Source: Xanthomonas sp. (GTDB taxonomy: Bacteria; Pseudomonadota; Gammaproteobacteria; Xanthomonadales; Xanthomonadaceae). Taken from it: 64,000 bases of DNA. The notes under the pieces are model-generated. The model was not told the origin of the DNA. It searched no databases and saw only the letters and a list, made by a program, of their open reading frames with translations. The stretch spans positions 90,966-154,965 of the forward strand of contig NZ_JAFIWC010000010.1 of the NCBI RefSeq assembly GCF_017163755.1, read 5' to 3'. Position 1 is the stretch's first letter. Each line of letters begins with the position of its first letter. Below are positions 10,950-21,980 of the stretch, in pieces. Made by a program: the position numbers and the translations under genes.

Positions 10950-12251
10950 ATGTTCGGCTACTACTTCAATCTCGCCCTGCGCAGCTTCCGCCGCAACAAG
11001 GTGCTGACCGCGTTGATGGTGCTGGCCATCGCGCTGGGCATCGGCGCCAGCATGACCACGCTGACGGTGTTCTACGTGCTGTCCGGCGACCCGATCCCGC
11101 ACAAGAGCGACCGGCTGTTCTACGTGCAGCTGGACCCGCAGCCGAAGGCCGGCTACCAGCCGGGCGAGGAGCCGGACTTCCAGGTCACCCGCTTCGACGC
11201 CGAGGCGCTGCTGCGCGAGAAACGCGCCAAGCGCCAGGCGCTGATGACCGGCGGCGACCTGGCGATCGAGCCGACCAAGAGCGGCCTCACCGCGTTCAAG
11301 TCCGAAGCGCGCTACACCTCGGCCGACTTCTTCCCGATGTTCGACACGCCGTTCCTCTATGGCCACGCTTGGTCGGCCAGCGAAGACGAGCGGCACGAGC
11401 GCGTGGCGGTGATCAGCAAGGAGCTCAACGAGAAGCTGTTCGACGGCGCCGACAGCGTCGGCCGCGAAATGCGCATGGACAAGAACACCTTCCGCATCGT
11501 CGGCGTGCTCGACAAGTGGGAAGCCAATCCGCGCTTCTACGACATCACCAACAGCTACGGCTCGGCCGAGCAGGTCTACTTGCCGTTCTCGGTGGCGATG
11601 GACCTGAAGATGGAACGCAACGGCAGCATGAACTGCTTCGGCAACACCTCCAACGGCGATCAGACCGCGCTCAACGCGCCGTGCACCTGGATCCAGTACT
11701 GGGTGGAACTGGAAAGCCCGGCGCAGGCCGGCGACTACAAGGCCTACCTGGACAACTACTCGCAACAGCAGCGCGCGGCCGGGCGCTTCGAACGCCCGGC
11801 CAACACCCGTCTGCGCAACGTGATGGAGTGGCTGGACCACAACGAGGTGGTGCCCGGCGACGTGCGCCTGCAGCTGTGGCTGGCGATGGGCTTCCTGCTG
11901 GTATGCCTGCTCAACACGGTGGGCCTGCTGCTGGCCAAGTTCCTGCGCCGCAGCGGCGAGATCGGCGTGCGCCGCGCGCTGGGCGCCTCGCGCGGGGCGA
12001 TCTTCGCCCAGTGCCTGGTCGAAGCCGGCACGGTCGGGCTGGCCGGCGGCATCGCCGGGCTGGGCCTGGCGATGCTGGGCCTGTGGGCGGTGCGGCAGCA
12101 GCCGGCCGACTACGCCAAGCTGGCGCATCTGGATCCGAAGATGCTGTTGCTGACCTTCGTGCTGGCGCTGGTGGCCAGCCTGTTGGCCGGGTTGCTGCCG
12201 TCCTGGCGCGCGATCCAGGTCGCGCCGGCGCTGCAGCTCAAATCGTCCTGA
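10950..12251 (+). CDS. FtsX/MacB-type ABC permease 1
   Basis: 433 residues with MacB-like topology: one N-terminal transmembrane helix (about 17-40, VLTALMVLAIALGIGASMTT), a large periplasmic domain (about 55-310) and three C-terminal helices forming the FtsX core (about 310-425), including RRSGEIGVRRALGASRGAIF, the conserved cytoplasmic motif that contacts the ATPase. Most MacB-like of the four permeases. The ATG at 10950 is chosen because it opens the first helix; it follows the ATPase stop by 10 bp, so the two are surely co-transcribed. Probable substrate class is a peptide, antibiotic or lipid-linked molecule, by family only. Confidence 0.9.
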   Translation: MFGYYFNLALRSFRRNKVLTALMVLAIALGIGASMTTLTVFYVLSGDPIPHKSDRLFYVQLDPQPKAGYQPGEEPDFQVTRFDAEALLREKRAKRQALMTGGDLAIEPTKSGLTAFKSEARYTSADFFPMFDTPFLYGHAWSASEDERHERVAVISKELNEKLFDGADSVGREMRMDKNTFRIVGVLDKWEANPRFYDITNSYGSAEQVYLPFSVAMDLKMERNGSMNCFGNTSNGDQTALNAPCTWIQYWVELESPAQAGDYKAYLDNYSQQQRAAGRFERPANTRLRNVMEWLDHNEVVPGDVRLQLWLAMGFLLVCLLNTVGLLLAKFLRRSGEIGVRRALGASRGAIFAQCLVEAGTVGLAGGIAGLGLAMLGLWAVRQQPADYAKLAHLDPKMLLLTFVLALVASLLAGLLPSWRAIQVAPALQLKSS

Positions 12252-12303
12252 CCTCGCTTCCGCCGCACGCGGCGGGCACGGTCCCTCATCGAAGGTTACT
12301 GCC

Positions 12304-13542
12304 ATGGACATCCGTCCCATCTTTTCCACCCTGCGCCGGCACAAGACCGCCGCGGCGCTGATCGTGCTCGAGATCGCGCTGGCCTGCGCCATCGTCTGCA
12401 ACGCGCTGTTCCTGATCGGCAATCGCATGGAGACGCTGCAGCGGCCCAGCGGCATCGCCGAATCGGAGCTGCTCTCGATCAGGCTCGGCGGCATCGGCAC
12501 CCAGGTCAACGCCGAGGCGCGTACCCGCGAGGACCTGGCGGCGTTGCGCAACGTTCCCGGCGTGCGCGATGCGATCGTCACCAACCAGGTGCCGTTCGTG
12601 CGCTACTCCTGGAACAGCAGCCTGGCGCTGACCGCCGAGCAGGAACGGCCCACACTCAACGCCGCGCAGTACATGGTCGGCGAGGGCACGCTGCAGGCGC
12701 TCGGCGTGCAGCTGGCGGCCGGGCGCGACTTCACTTCCGACGAATACCTCGACCTGAAGGCGGCCCAGGACGACAAGACGGTGCAGGAGAAAGGCACCGC
12801 GATGATCGTCACCCAGGCCACCGCGGACAAGCTGTTCCCCGGCCAGAGCGCGGTGGGCAAGAACGTCTACATGGGCGATACGCCGTTCCGCATCGTCGGC
12901 GTCGTGCAGACGCTGGCGCGCCCGAATCCCAACAGCGGCGGCGGCAACGGCGGCGACCAGATCAACTACTCGATGCTGCTGCCGCTGCGTGTGACCTACA
13001 CCGATGGCCAGTACGTGATCCGCGTCAGCGACCCGGCGCGGCGCCCGGAGGTCCTGCAAGCGGCGGTGGCGGCGCTGATGAAGGTGGACAGCAGCCGCCT
13101 GGTGCTCAAGCAGCAGACCTACAGCGAGATCCGCGACGAGTACTTCCAGGGCGACCGTGCGATGGTGTGGCTGCTCGGCGCAGTGTGCATCGCGCTGCTG
13201 GTGGTCACCGCGCTGGGCATCGTCGGCCTGGCCAGCTTCTGGGTCCAGCAGCGCACCAAGCAGATCGGCATCCGCCGCGCGCTGGGCGCCACCCGCGGGC
13301 AGATCCTGCGCTACTTCCAGACCGAGAACTTCCTGCTGGCCAGCACCGGCATCGTGCTCGGCATGCTGCTGGCCTACGCGATCAACCTGTGGCTGATGGG
13401 CAGGTACGAGTTGCCGCGGCTGCCGCTGTTCTACCTGCCGGTGGGCGCGGTGGTGCTGTGGCTGCTCGGCCAGGTCGCGGTGTTCGCGCCGGCGCGCAAG
13501 GCCGCCGCGGTGCCGCCGGCGGTGGCCACGCGCAGCGCCTGA
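12304..13542 (+). CDS. FtsX/MacB-type ABC permease 2
   Basis: 412 residues. N-terminal transmembrane helix (about 17-37, ALIVLEIALACAIVCNALFL), MacB-like periplasmic domain, then three C-terminal helices with the coupling motif QQRTKQIGIRRALGATRGQI. It closely resembles the next gene at both protein and DNA level over its whole length, with several identical stretches of more than 30 bp, pointing to a fairly recent tandem duplication. It differs clearly from permease 1, so the pair may form a heterodimer with it or with each other. Confidence 0.9.
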   Translation: MDIRPIFSTLRRHKTAAALIVLEIALACAIVCNALFLIGNRMETLQRPSGIAESELLSIRLGGIGTQVNAEARTREDLAALRNVPGVRDAIVTNQVPFVRYSWNSSLALTAEQERPTLNAAQYMVGEGTLQALGVQLAAGRDFTSDEYLDLKAAQDDKTVQEKGTAMIVTQATADKLFPGQSAVGKNVYMGDTPFRIVGVVQTLARPNPNSGGGNGGDQINYSMLLPLRVTYTDGQYVIRVSDPARRPEVLQAAVAALMKVDSSRLVLKQQTYSEIRDEYFQGDRAMVWLLGAVCIALLVVTALGIVGLASFWVQQRTKQIGIRRALGATRGQILRYFQTENFLLASTGIVLGMLLAYAINLWLMGRYELPRLPLFYLPVGAVVLWLLGQVAVFAPARKAAAVPPAVATRSA

Positions 13543-13642
13543 GCCTTCGCGCCGAAGCTGCGGCCGCCGCGGGACCTCGCGGCGGCCGCAGTGCGTCGGT
13601 GCCGTCCACGCCGTCGTCTTTCGTACGCCAACGGAACCCGCC

Positions 13643-14872
13643 ATGGAAATCGGACCCATCCTGTCCACGCTCGGCCGCCATCGCACCGCGGCCAGCTTGA
13701 TCGTGCTGGAGATCGCGCTGGCCTGCGCCATCGTCTGCAACGCGCTGTTCCTGATCGGCAATCGCATCGAGACGCTGCACCAGCCCAGCGGCATCGCCGA
13801 GTCGGAACTGCTTTCGATCAGGCTCAGCGGCATCGGCGAACAGGCCAATCCGGAAGCGCATACCCGCGAGGACCTGGCCGCGCTGCGCGGCGTGCCGGGC
13901 GTGCGCAGCGCGACCATCGTCAACCAGGTGCCGTTCCTGGGCTCCTCTTCCAACAGCGGCCTGTCGCTGAGCGCCGACCAGGAGGAACCCACGCTCGATG
14001 CAGCGCGCTACATCGGCGGCGAGGACATGCTGCGCACGTTCGGCCTGCGCCTGGGCGCCGGGCGCGATTTCGCCGCCGACGAGTACATCGACCTGGCCGA
14101 CGCGCGCGACGACAAGGCGATGCGCGGCAGGCGCGTGGCCACCATCGTCAGCCGCGCCACGGCCGAGAAGATGTTCCCCGGGCAGAACCCGTTGGGCAAG
14201 ACCGTCTACATGGGCGAAATGCCGCTGAGCATCGTCGGCGTGGTCGACCAGCTGGCCCGGCCCGATCCCGACGTCAACGGCGCCAACCAGGCGGCCTATG
14301 CGTTCCTGCTGCCGTGGCGGCTGCCGTACACCCGCGGACGCTACCTGGTCCGCGTCGCCGATCCGGCACGCCGCGGCGAGGTGCTGGCCGCGTGCGTGGC
14401 GGCGCTGATGAAGGTGGACAGCAGCCGCCTGGTGACGCGCCAGCAGACCTACAGCGAAATCCGCGACCGGTACTTCCAGGGCGACCGCGCGATGGTGTGG
14501 CTGCTGGGCGCGGTGTCCGTCGCGCTGCTGGTGGTCACCGCGCTGGGCATCGTCGGCCTGGCCAGCTTCTGGGTGCAGCAACGCACCCGGCAGATCGGCA
14601 TCCGCCGCGCGCTCGGCGCCACCCGGCGGCAGATCCTGCGCTATTTCCAGACCGAGAACTTCCTGCTGGCCAGCGCCGGCATCGTGCTCGGCATGCTGCT
14701 GGCCTATGCGATCAACCTGTGGCTGATGAGCCGCTACGAACTGCCGCGGCTGCCGCTGTCGTACCTGCCGGTGGGCGCGGCGGCGCTGTGGCTGCTCGGC
14801 CAGGTCGCCGTGCTGGCGCCGGCCCTGCGCGCCGCCGCGGTGCCGCCGGCGGTGGCCACGCGCAGCGCGTGA
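13643..14872 (+). CDS. FtsX/MacB-type ABC permease 3 (tandem paralogue of 2)
   Basis: 409 residues, near-copy of permease 2: same N-terminus pattern (RHRTAASLIVLEIALACAIV), same SGIAESELLSIRL segment, and the coupling motif QQRTRQIGIRRALGATRRQI. Divergence is concentrated in the periplasmic domain (about residues 90-250), where substrate or adaptor contacts would be, while the membrane helices are almost unchanged. The 100-bp spacer from permease 2 holds no obvious promoter. The pattern suggests duplication followed by specialisation of the periplasmic part. Confidence 0.9.
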   Translation: MEIGPILSTLGRHRTAASLIVLEIALACAIVCNALFLIGNRIETLHQPSGIAESELLSIRLSGIGEQANPEAHTREDLAALRGVPGVRSATIVNQVPFLGSSSNSGLSLSADQEEPTLDAARYIGGEDMLRTFGLRLGAGRDFAADEYIDLADARDDKAMRGRRVATIVSRATAEKMFPGQNPLGKTVYMGEMPLSIVGVVDQLARPDPDVNGANQAAYAFLLPWRLPYTRGRYLVRVADPARRGEVLAACVAALMKVDSSRLVTRQQTYSEIRDRYFQGDRAMVWLLGAVSVALLVVTALGIVGLASFWVQQRTRQIGIRRALGATRRQILRYFQTENFLLASAGIVLGMLLAYAINLWLMSRYELPRLPLSYLPVGAAALWLLGQVAVLAPALRAAAVPPAVATRSA

Positions 14873-14888
14873 GCGGAGCGGTTCGCCC

Positions 14889-16061
14889 ATGGACCGGTTC
14901 CTGGTATCGCTGCGCGGGCACAAGCTGCTGGCAACGCTGATCGTGGTGCAGATGGCGCTCAGCTATCCGCTGCTGCTGGCGATGGGCACGCTGGCCTGGC
15001 AGGCGCACGCGCGCATGCACGCGGCCAGCGGCATCGGCGACGAGGCGCATCTGCTGACGCTGCGGCTCAGCGGCCGCGTGTCCGCCGCCGCAGCGCAGCG
15101 CGAGGCGGCCGCGCTGCGCGCGGTGCCCGGCATCATGAGCGTGGCGGCGATCAACCAGCTGCCCTTCGGGCCCGAGCGCTGGAACACGCTGGCCGGGCCG
15201 CGTGCCGGCGGCGGCGGCGGGCAGTTCCCGGTGGCCGCCTACCTCGGCGGTCCCGGACTGCTGGAGACGCTGGGCCTGCGCCTGCGCCAGGGCCGCGACT
15301 TCGCCGGCGACGACTATCGCGACATCCACTCGCCCGACGCGCTGGTGGTCGCGCCGCGGATCATCCTGACCCAGGCGCTGGCGGCGCGGATGTTCCCCCG
15401 CGGCGATGCGCTGGGCCAGGCGGTGCACCTGGGCCACGAACCGCCCGCGACCGTGGTCGGCATCGTCGAGCGGCTGCGCGCGCCGGGCGACGGCGACGAG
15501 GACAGCGTCATCCTGCCGTTGCGCATCCATGGCCAGGGCGCGACGCTGTATGCGCTGCGGGTCGCACCCGGCGACGCCGCGCCGGTCCGCGCACGCCTGC
15601 AGGCGAACGCGGACCGGATCGCGCCGGGGCGGATGCACGAGCTGAGCAGCGCCGGCGATGTGCGCAGTCGCCAGCTGCGCACGCATCGCCACCGGCTGGC
15701 CCTGCTGGCCGCCGGCGCGGCGCTGTGGCTGGCGGGCACCGTCGCGGCCGTCTACGCCCTCACCGAGGCGATGGTGCGCCAGCGCTACCGGCAGATCGCG
15801 CTGCGGCGCGCGCTCGGCGCGCGCGCGGCGCAGATCCGCTGGCACCTGCGCCGCGAGAACCTGCTGCTGTGCGGGCTGGGCATCGCCGCGGGCGTGGCCG
15901 CCACCGCACTGCTGCGGCGCGCGCTGCTCGATCCGGCGGCACTGTCTGCGCCGCCGCCGTATGCGCTGGCGACCGCGCTGCTGTTGCTCGGCGCGGGCTG
16001 GCTGGCGATGCGCGGCCCGGCCGCCCGCGCGGCGCGGCTGTCGCCCGCGGCGTACCGGTGA
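14889..16061 (+). CDS. FtsX/MacB-type ABC permease 4 (divergent)
   Basis: 390 residues, the shortest and most divergent of the series. The same topology is visible: N-terminal helix (about 14-36), periplasmic domain, and three C-terminal helices with a coupling motif RQRYRQIALRRALGARAAQI. The periplasmic domain is shorter and more Gly/Ala/Arg-rich. It starts 16 bp after permease 3, so it is in the same operon. It may be a partner that heterodimerises with one of the other permeases, or a decaying copy; the intact frame and coupling motif favour function. Confidence 0.85.
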   Translation: MDRFLVSLRGHKLLATLIVVQMALSYPLLLAMGTLAWQAHARMHAASGIGDEAHLLTLRLSGRVSAAAAQREAAALRAVPGIMSVAAINQLPFGPERWNTLAGPRAGGGGGQFPVAAYLGGPGLLETLGLRLRQGRDFAGDDYRDIHSPDALVVAPRIILTQALAARMFPRGDALGQAVHLGHEPPATVVGIVERLRAPGDGDEDSVILPLRIHGQGATLYALRVAPGDAAPVRARLQANADRIAPGRMHELSSAGDVRSRQLRTHRHRLALLAAGAALWLAGTVAAVYALTEAMVRQRYRQIALRRALGARAAQIRWHLRRENLLLCGLGIAAGVAATALLRRALLDPAALSAPPPYALATALLLLGAGWLAMRGPAARAARLSPAAYR

Positions 16062-16218
16062 CGCGCGTGGTCGCGGCACGAAAACCGGCCCCGGCACGCA
16101 TTGCCGCACGCGGCAAGACGCGCCCGAGGCCACGCACGACAAGCCGCGCCAGGACTGCGATGATGCCGCCTCGCCCGCCCTGCCTCGCCACCGTCCCGGC
16201 CATGCCACAAGGTTCCCG

Positions 16219-17552
<1,334 letters not shown>

Positions 17553-17556
<4 letters not shown>

Positions 17557-18908
17557 AGCTGCGCCGCTCGTTCACGTTCTCGCTGTTCCTGCGCCTGCTG
17601 CCGGTGCTGGCCCTGGCGGCGGCGACGCCGTGGCTGCTGGCCTACTGGATCGACCGGGGCTGGGAGGTGATCGCCAGCTCGTCGCTGCTGCTGCTGGGCC
17701 TGATGTGGTGGACGCTGCGCCGCGCCACCGCGCCGATGCGCTCGCTGTTCCGCGCCCTGGCCGGCACCGTCAGCAGCTACCGCGACGGCGAGTACAACTT
17801 CGGCGTGCACTGGTCCGGCAACGACGAACTGGGCGAGATGGTCAGGGCGCACAGCGAACTGGGCGAGGTGCTGCGCGAGCAGCGCCAGGGCCTGGCGCAG
17901 CGCGAACTGATGCTGGACACGATGGTGCAGAACACCCCGGTGGCGATGCTGCTGACCGCCGCCGGCGGCGACGGCATCCGCCGCGTGGCGTTCTCCAACC
18001 TGGCCGCGCGCAAGCTGCTGCGCGGCGGCTGGAAGCTGGAAGGCCAGCGCATCGACGACCTGCTGGAGGACATGCCGCAGCCGCTGCGCGAGGCCGTCGC
18101 GCGCGGCGGAGACAGCCTGTTCACCATCGAAGGCGACGACGAGGACCCCGACGAGGAGCAGGTCTACCACCTGGCGCGGCGCCGCTTCCGGCTCAACGGG
18201 CGCCCGCACGAGCTGCTGCTGATCCGCCTGCTCACCGCCGAGCTGCGCCGCCAGGAAGTGCATACCTGGAAGAAGGTGATCCGGGTGATCAGCCACGAAC
18301 TGAACAATTCGCTGGCGCCGATCGCCTCGCTGGCGCATTCGGGCGCCGAGCTGGTGCGCAGACAGAAGACCGAGCGGCTGGAAGAGGTCTTCGGCACCAT
18401 CGAGGAGCGCGCGCGGCACCTGGAGGGCTTCATCCGCGGCTATGCGCGCTTCGCCAAGCTGCCGCAGCCGCAGTTGCAGACGGTGCAATGGGCGCAGTTC
18501 CTCGACGGCCTGCAGCAGCAGATCCCGTTCGCGCTGGAACTGGAGGCGCCCGACCTGCACAGCCGCGTGGACCCGGCGCAGATGCAGCAGGCGCTGCTCA
18601 ACCTGATCAAGAACGCGCACGAGTCCAGCCCCGACGGGCACACGCCGCAGGACGACGTGCGCATCCGCGTGTCGGTGCGCCCGGAGTGGCTGCGCCTGGA
18701 AGTGCTCGACCGCGGCGGCGGCATGAACGAGGCGGTGCTGCAGAACGCGCTGATGCCGTTCTATTCGACCAAGCGCAACGGCACCGGCCTGGGCCTGGCG
18801 CTGACCCGCGAGATCGTCGAGGCGCATGGCGGCCGGCTGTCGCTGCAGAACCGCGACGAGGGCGGGCTGTGCGTGGCAGTGCAGCTGCCGCTGAGCCGGC
18901 CGGACTGA
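17553..18908 (+). CDS. Membrane histidine kinase, NtrY-like
   Basis: 451 residues. Two hydrophobic segments (about 12-32 and 38-55) separated by only a few residues leave almost no periplasmic sensor loop, so it probably senses within the membrane or through partner proteins. A HAMP-like linker and PAS-like region (about 60-235) precede the kinase core: His248 in VISHELNNSLAPI, N box NLIKNAHESS, G1 EVLDRGGGM and G2 GTGLGLAL. HELNN resembles the NtrY/NtrB H box that partners NtrC-type regulators. Translationally coupled to the preceding regulator, so cognate. Confidence 0.93.
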
Positions 18909-18931
18909 CCCGCCCGGCGGCGCAGTGCGGA

Positions 18932-19903
18932 TCAGTTGCGCACGGTGCCGCTTTCGGTGATGCGCGGCGCGTTCAACGCACCGCAGGCGTCGTCGGCGCC
19001 CCAGGTGCGGGTGGCCGGAATCTGGCCGTAGTAGCCCGCGCCCACCGTGTTGTCGACGAACAGGCCGCCCTGCGAAGGGCATTCCCCGTCCGCCTCCTTG
19101 ATCCAGTCCGAGAACGCCGCGTACTTGCCGGCGCGGACGAAGGTATTGCCGCGCACCTCGGTGTCGTCCGACGCATCACGCGTGCGGATCACGTCGCCGT
19201 TGACGTCGGTGAAGGTGTTGCCCTGGACCAGATTGCCCGACGAACGCTGCGACAGGTACAGCGCGTGGATGTAGCCGGAAGTTTCTTCGTCGTTCTCGAC
19301 CGAGACGAACTGGTTGTCCGCGATCACGTTGTCGCGCGAATTGCGCAGCCGCACCGCGGCGAACGAGTATGCCTGCTCGCCGACGCCGTGCAGCCCGCCG
19401 ATGCGCGCGAACACCATGTCGCGGATCTCGTTGCCGCTGTTGCCGCCCTTGTCCAGGGTGGTGGTGCCCAGGTCTATCGCCATCCAGTAGTTGCTGACCT
19501 TCAGTCCGACGAAGCGCAACTGCGTGGCCCGGTTGGCGCCCTTGTACAGGGTGAACCAGGTGCCGCCGCCGCGCCCGTCGAACAGCGGGCGCGCGCTGGC
19601 GCCGGCGGCGGCGACCAGGCTGATCGGCTTGCCGTTGAAGAAGGTCCAGTTCACCGACTGCCCCAGATAGGTGCCGGGCGCGATCACGATCTCCACCGCG
19701 CTGGCGTCCTGCGGTGGCGGCGCGGCCAGCAGATGCGCGTGCGCCGCGGACAGGCTCTGCAGCGGCGCGGCCGCGCTGGTGCCGGTGGCGGTATCGTCGC
19801 CGTCCGGGGCCAGGTACAGGCGATAGGCCTGGGCCTGCGCCAGCGCCGGTATCGCGAAGGCCAGCATCAGGAGAACCGCGATCGTCCAGCGTCGAGCCCG
19901 CAT
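18932..19903 (-). CDS. Exported right-handed parallel beta-helix protein
   Basis: 323 residues with a signal peptide (MRARRWTIAVLLMLAFAIPALAQAQA). The mature protein begins YRLYLAPDGDDTATGTSAAAPLQSL, the DUF1565-like opening common to beta-helix polysaccharide enzymes, and continues with repeated Asn/Val/Asp-rich turns (NVIADNQFVSVEND, GNLVQGNTFTDVNGDVI, EVRGNTFVRAG), typical of pectate-lyase-like coils. It is likely periplasmic or secreted and acts on or binds a polysaccharide. I cannot identify catalytic residues, so no enzymatic activity is claimed. A GTGAGG ribosome site supports the ATG at 19901-19903. Convergent with the kinase gene. Confidence 0.78.
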   Translation of the reverse strand: MRARRWTIAVLLMLAFAIPALAQAQAYRLYLAPDGDDTATGTSAAAPLQSLSAAHAHLLAAPPPQDASAVEIVIAPGTYLGQSVNWTFFNGKPISLVAAAGASARPLFDGRGGGTWFTLYKGANRATQLRFVGLKVSNYWMAIDLGTTTLDKGGNSGNEIRDMVFARIGGLHGVGEQAYSFAAVRLRNSRDNVIADNQFVSVENDEETSGYIHALYLSQRSSGNLVQGNTFTDVNGDVIRTRDASDDTEVRGNTFVRAGKYAAFSDWIKEADGECPSQGGLFVDNTVGAGYYGQIPATRTWGADDACGALNAPRITESGTVRN

Positions 19904-20063
19904 CCTGCACCTCACGAGTGATTGGCTGCCGTCGGCATGCCGCGCCGGCGGTAGCCGCACCTTACCCCGGGTCCCGCGGCGGCACTGCGACGCCGGTCCC
20001 AAGCCGGGCAAGGCTGCGTTGCGTACCGACGCGGCGCGCGGACGCGATGTCCGTTGCGGCGGG

Positions 20064-21428
20064 CTATTTCTTCTTCGGCCGCGTCCAGCCTTCCAGCGTG
20101 GATTGGCGCGCGCGCGCCACGCTCAGTTGCTCGGGCGGCGCGTCGCGGGTGATCACCGAACCGGCGCCGATGGTGGCGCCGTCGCCCAGCGTCACCGGCG
20201 CCACCAGCGCGCTGTTGGAGCCGACGAAGACGCGGTCGCCGATCGTGGTCTGCCACTTGTTCACGCCGTCGTAGTTGCAGGTGATGGTGCCGGCGCCGAT
20301 GTTGACCCCGCTGCCGATCACCGCATCGCCCAGGTAGGTCAGGTGGTTGGCCTTGCTGCCGACGCCGAGCACGACCTTCTTGGTCTCGACGAAGTTGCCG
20401 ATGTGCACGCCGTCGGCCAGCACCGTGCCCGGGCGCAGCCGCGCGAACGGGCCGATCTGCACCGCGCCCTGGGTGACCACGCCTTCCAGGTCGCAGTGCG
20501 CGCGCACCTCGGTGCCCGCGGCCAAGGTCACGTCCTTCAAGCGCACGAACGGGCCGATGCTGACCCCGTCGCCGAGTTCGACGTCGCCCTCCAGCACCAC
20601 GTCCACGTCGATGCGCACGTCGCGGCCCACGCGCACCCGGCCGCGCTGGTCGAAGCGGTTCGGATCGAGCAGGTGCGCGCCCTGCACGCACAGCGCGCGC
20701 GCGGCGCGCTGCTGCCAGGCGCGCTCCAGCTGCGACAGCTGCCACGGATCGTTGGCGCCCTCGGCCTCCAGCGGATCGGCCACCAGCACCATCTCGGCCG
20801 GGGTGAACTCGGCGGCGGCGGCGGCGAACACGTCGGTGAGGTAGTACTCGCCCTGCGCATTGTCGTTGCGCAGCTGCGTCAGCCAGCGCCGCAGCGCGGT
20901 GGACTCGGCGGTGACGATGCCGGTGTTGATGGTGCGGATGTGGCGCTGCTCGTCGTCGGCGTCCTTGTGCTCGACGATCGCCGCGACCTTGCCTTCGGCG
21001 TCGCGCACGATACGGCCGTAGCCGGCGGGCTCTTCCGGCTCGGCCACCAGCACCGCCAGCCGCCCCGGCGAATGCAGCAGCCGCAGCAGCGTGTCGGCGC
21101 GGATCAGCGGCACGTCGCCGTACAGCACCAGCACCGTCGCCGCGTCGGGCACCTCGGCCATCGCCTGCTGCACCGCATGGCCGGTGCCCAGCTGCTGCGC
21201 CTGCTCGGCCCAGACCAGGTCCGGCTGGTCGCCGAACGCGGCGCGCACCGCGTCGCCGCCATGGCCGTAGACGACATGGATCGCCTCCGGCTGCAGCGCG
21301 CGCGCGGTGTCCACCACATGCGCCAGCATCGGCCGCCCGGCGATCGGCTGCAGCACCTTGGGCTTGACGGACTTCATTCGCTTGCCTTCGCCGGCGGCGA
21401 GGATCACGACATGCAGGGGCAGGCTCAT
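20064..21428 (-). CDS. glmU: Bifunctional GlmU: GlcN-1-P acetyltransferase / GlcNAc-1-P uridylyltransferase
   Basis: 454 residues, the standard length. The N-terminal uridylyltransferase domain (about 1-230) carries [11 protein letters not shown] and YGDVPLI; the C-terminal left-handed beta-helix acetyltransferase (about 250-454) has hexapeptide repeats and the conserved region [19 protein letters not shown], with [11 protein letters not shown] for sugar binding. It completes UDP-GlcNAc synthesis from glucosamine-1-phosphate. Start set at [15 protein letters not shown]; the frame upstream to 21548 runs through non-conserved Arg/Pro-rich sequence. A single gene, divergent from the GtrA-like gene with about 130 bp between starts. 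Confidence 0.97.
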   Translation of the reverse strand: MSLPLHVVILAAGEGKRMKSVKPKVLQPIAGRPMLAHVVDTARALQPEAIHVVYGHGGDAVRAAFGDQPDLVWAEQAQQLGTGHAVQQAMAEVPDAATVLVLYGDVPLIRADTLLRLLHSPGRLAVLVAEPEEPAGYGRIVRDAEGKVAAIVEHKDADDEQRHIRTINTGIVTAESTALRRWLTQLRNDNAQGEYYLTDVFAAAAAEFTPAEMVLVADPLEAEGANDPWQLSQLERAWQQRAARALCVQGAHLLDPNRFDQRGRVRVGRDVRIDVDVVLEGDVELGDGVSIGPFVRLKDVTLAAGTEVRAHCDLEGVVTQGAVQIGPFARLRPGTVLADGVHIGNFVETKKVVLGVGSKANHLTYLGDAVIGSGVNIGAGTITCNYDGVNKWQTTIGDRVFVGSNSALVAPVTLGDGATIGAGSVITRDAPPEQLSVARARQSTLEGWTRPKKK

Positions 21429-21556
21429 GCGGGCGTTCCGTTTCCTGGGGGATGGGCGCGATTCTAGCGGCTGGGCCGGCGGCGGGCGCCGGCATAACGT
21501 CCGTTTAAGCATCGCAGCCGGTAGCATGCCGCATTCGCATCGCACCACGGACGCCC

Positions 21557-21940
21557 ATGAGTCTACTTCGCCAAGGCAGCCAATTCGCGCTGGTCGGCAT
21601 GCTGCAGTTGCTGCTGGACTGGAGCGTGTTCGTCGTCGCCAGCCACCTGGGCATGCCGATCGCGCCGAGCAACCTGTTCGGGCGCATCAGCGGCGCGCTG
21701 CTCGGCTTCTGGCTCAACGGCCGCATCACCTTCGCCAGCGAGGACGACGCGCGCCTGGGCTGGCACCGCTTCGGGCGCTTCATGCTGATGTGGATCGGGC
21801 TGACCCTGCTGAGCACCTGGCTGGTGACGCTGTGCGCCGACGCATTGGGCCTGCGCATGGCATGGCTGGCCAAGCCGCTGGTGGAAGGCGCGCTGTCGCT
21901 GCTGTCGTTCTTCCTGTGGCGGCACGTGGTCTACCGCTGA
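21557..21940 (+). CDS. GtrA-like membrane protein
   Basis: 127 residues with four predicted transmembrane helices (about 8-30, 34-52, 71-92, 98-120). The opening [21 protein letters not shown] and the [22 protein letters not shown] segment match the GtrA/DPMS-like family, small membrane proteins involved in flipping or handling undecaprenyl- or dolichyl-linked sugars in surface polysaccharide synthesis. The partner glycosyltransferases usually found beside gtrA are absent, so the specific pathway cannot be named. Confidence 0.8.
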   Translation: MSLLRQGSQFALVGMLQLLLDWSVFVVASHLGMPIAPSNLFGRISGALLGFWLNGRITFASEDDARLGWHRFGRFMLMWIGLTLLSTWLVTLCADALGLRMAWLAKPLVEGALSLLSFFLWRHVVYR

Positions 21941-21980
21941 CGCGGCGCGGCGCTTGTGGCGGCCGCGCGATGGCGCCGCT

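Noticed and set aside
16092..16104. CGGCACGCATTGC, a sigma-54-like sequence before the response regulator gene
   Set aside because: The GG and GC elements are two bases too close for a functional -24/-12 promoter; a small TTGCCG/CGGCAA hairpin here explains the similarity.
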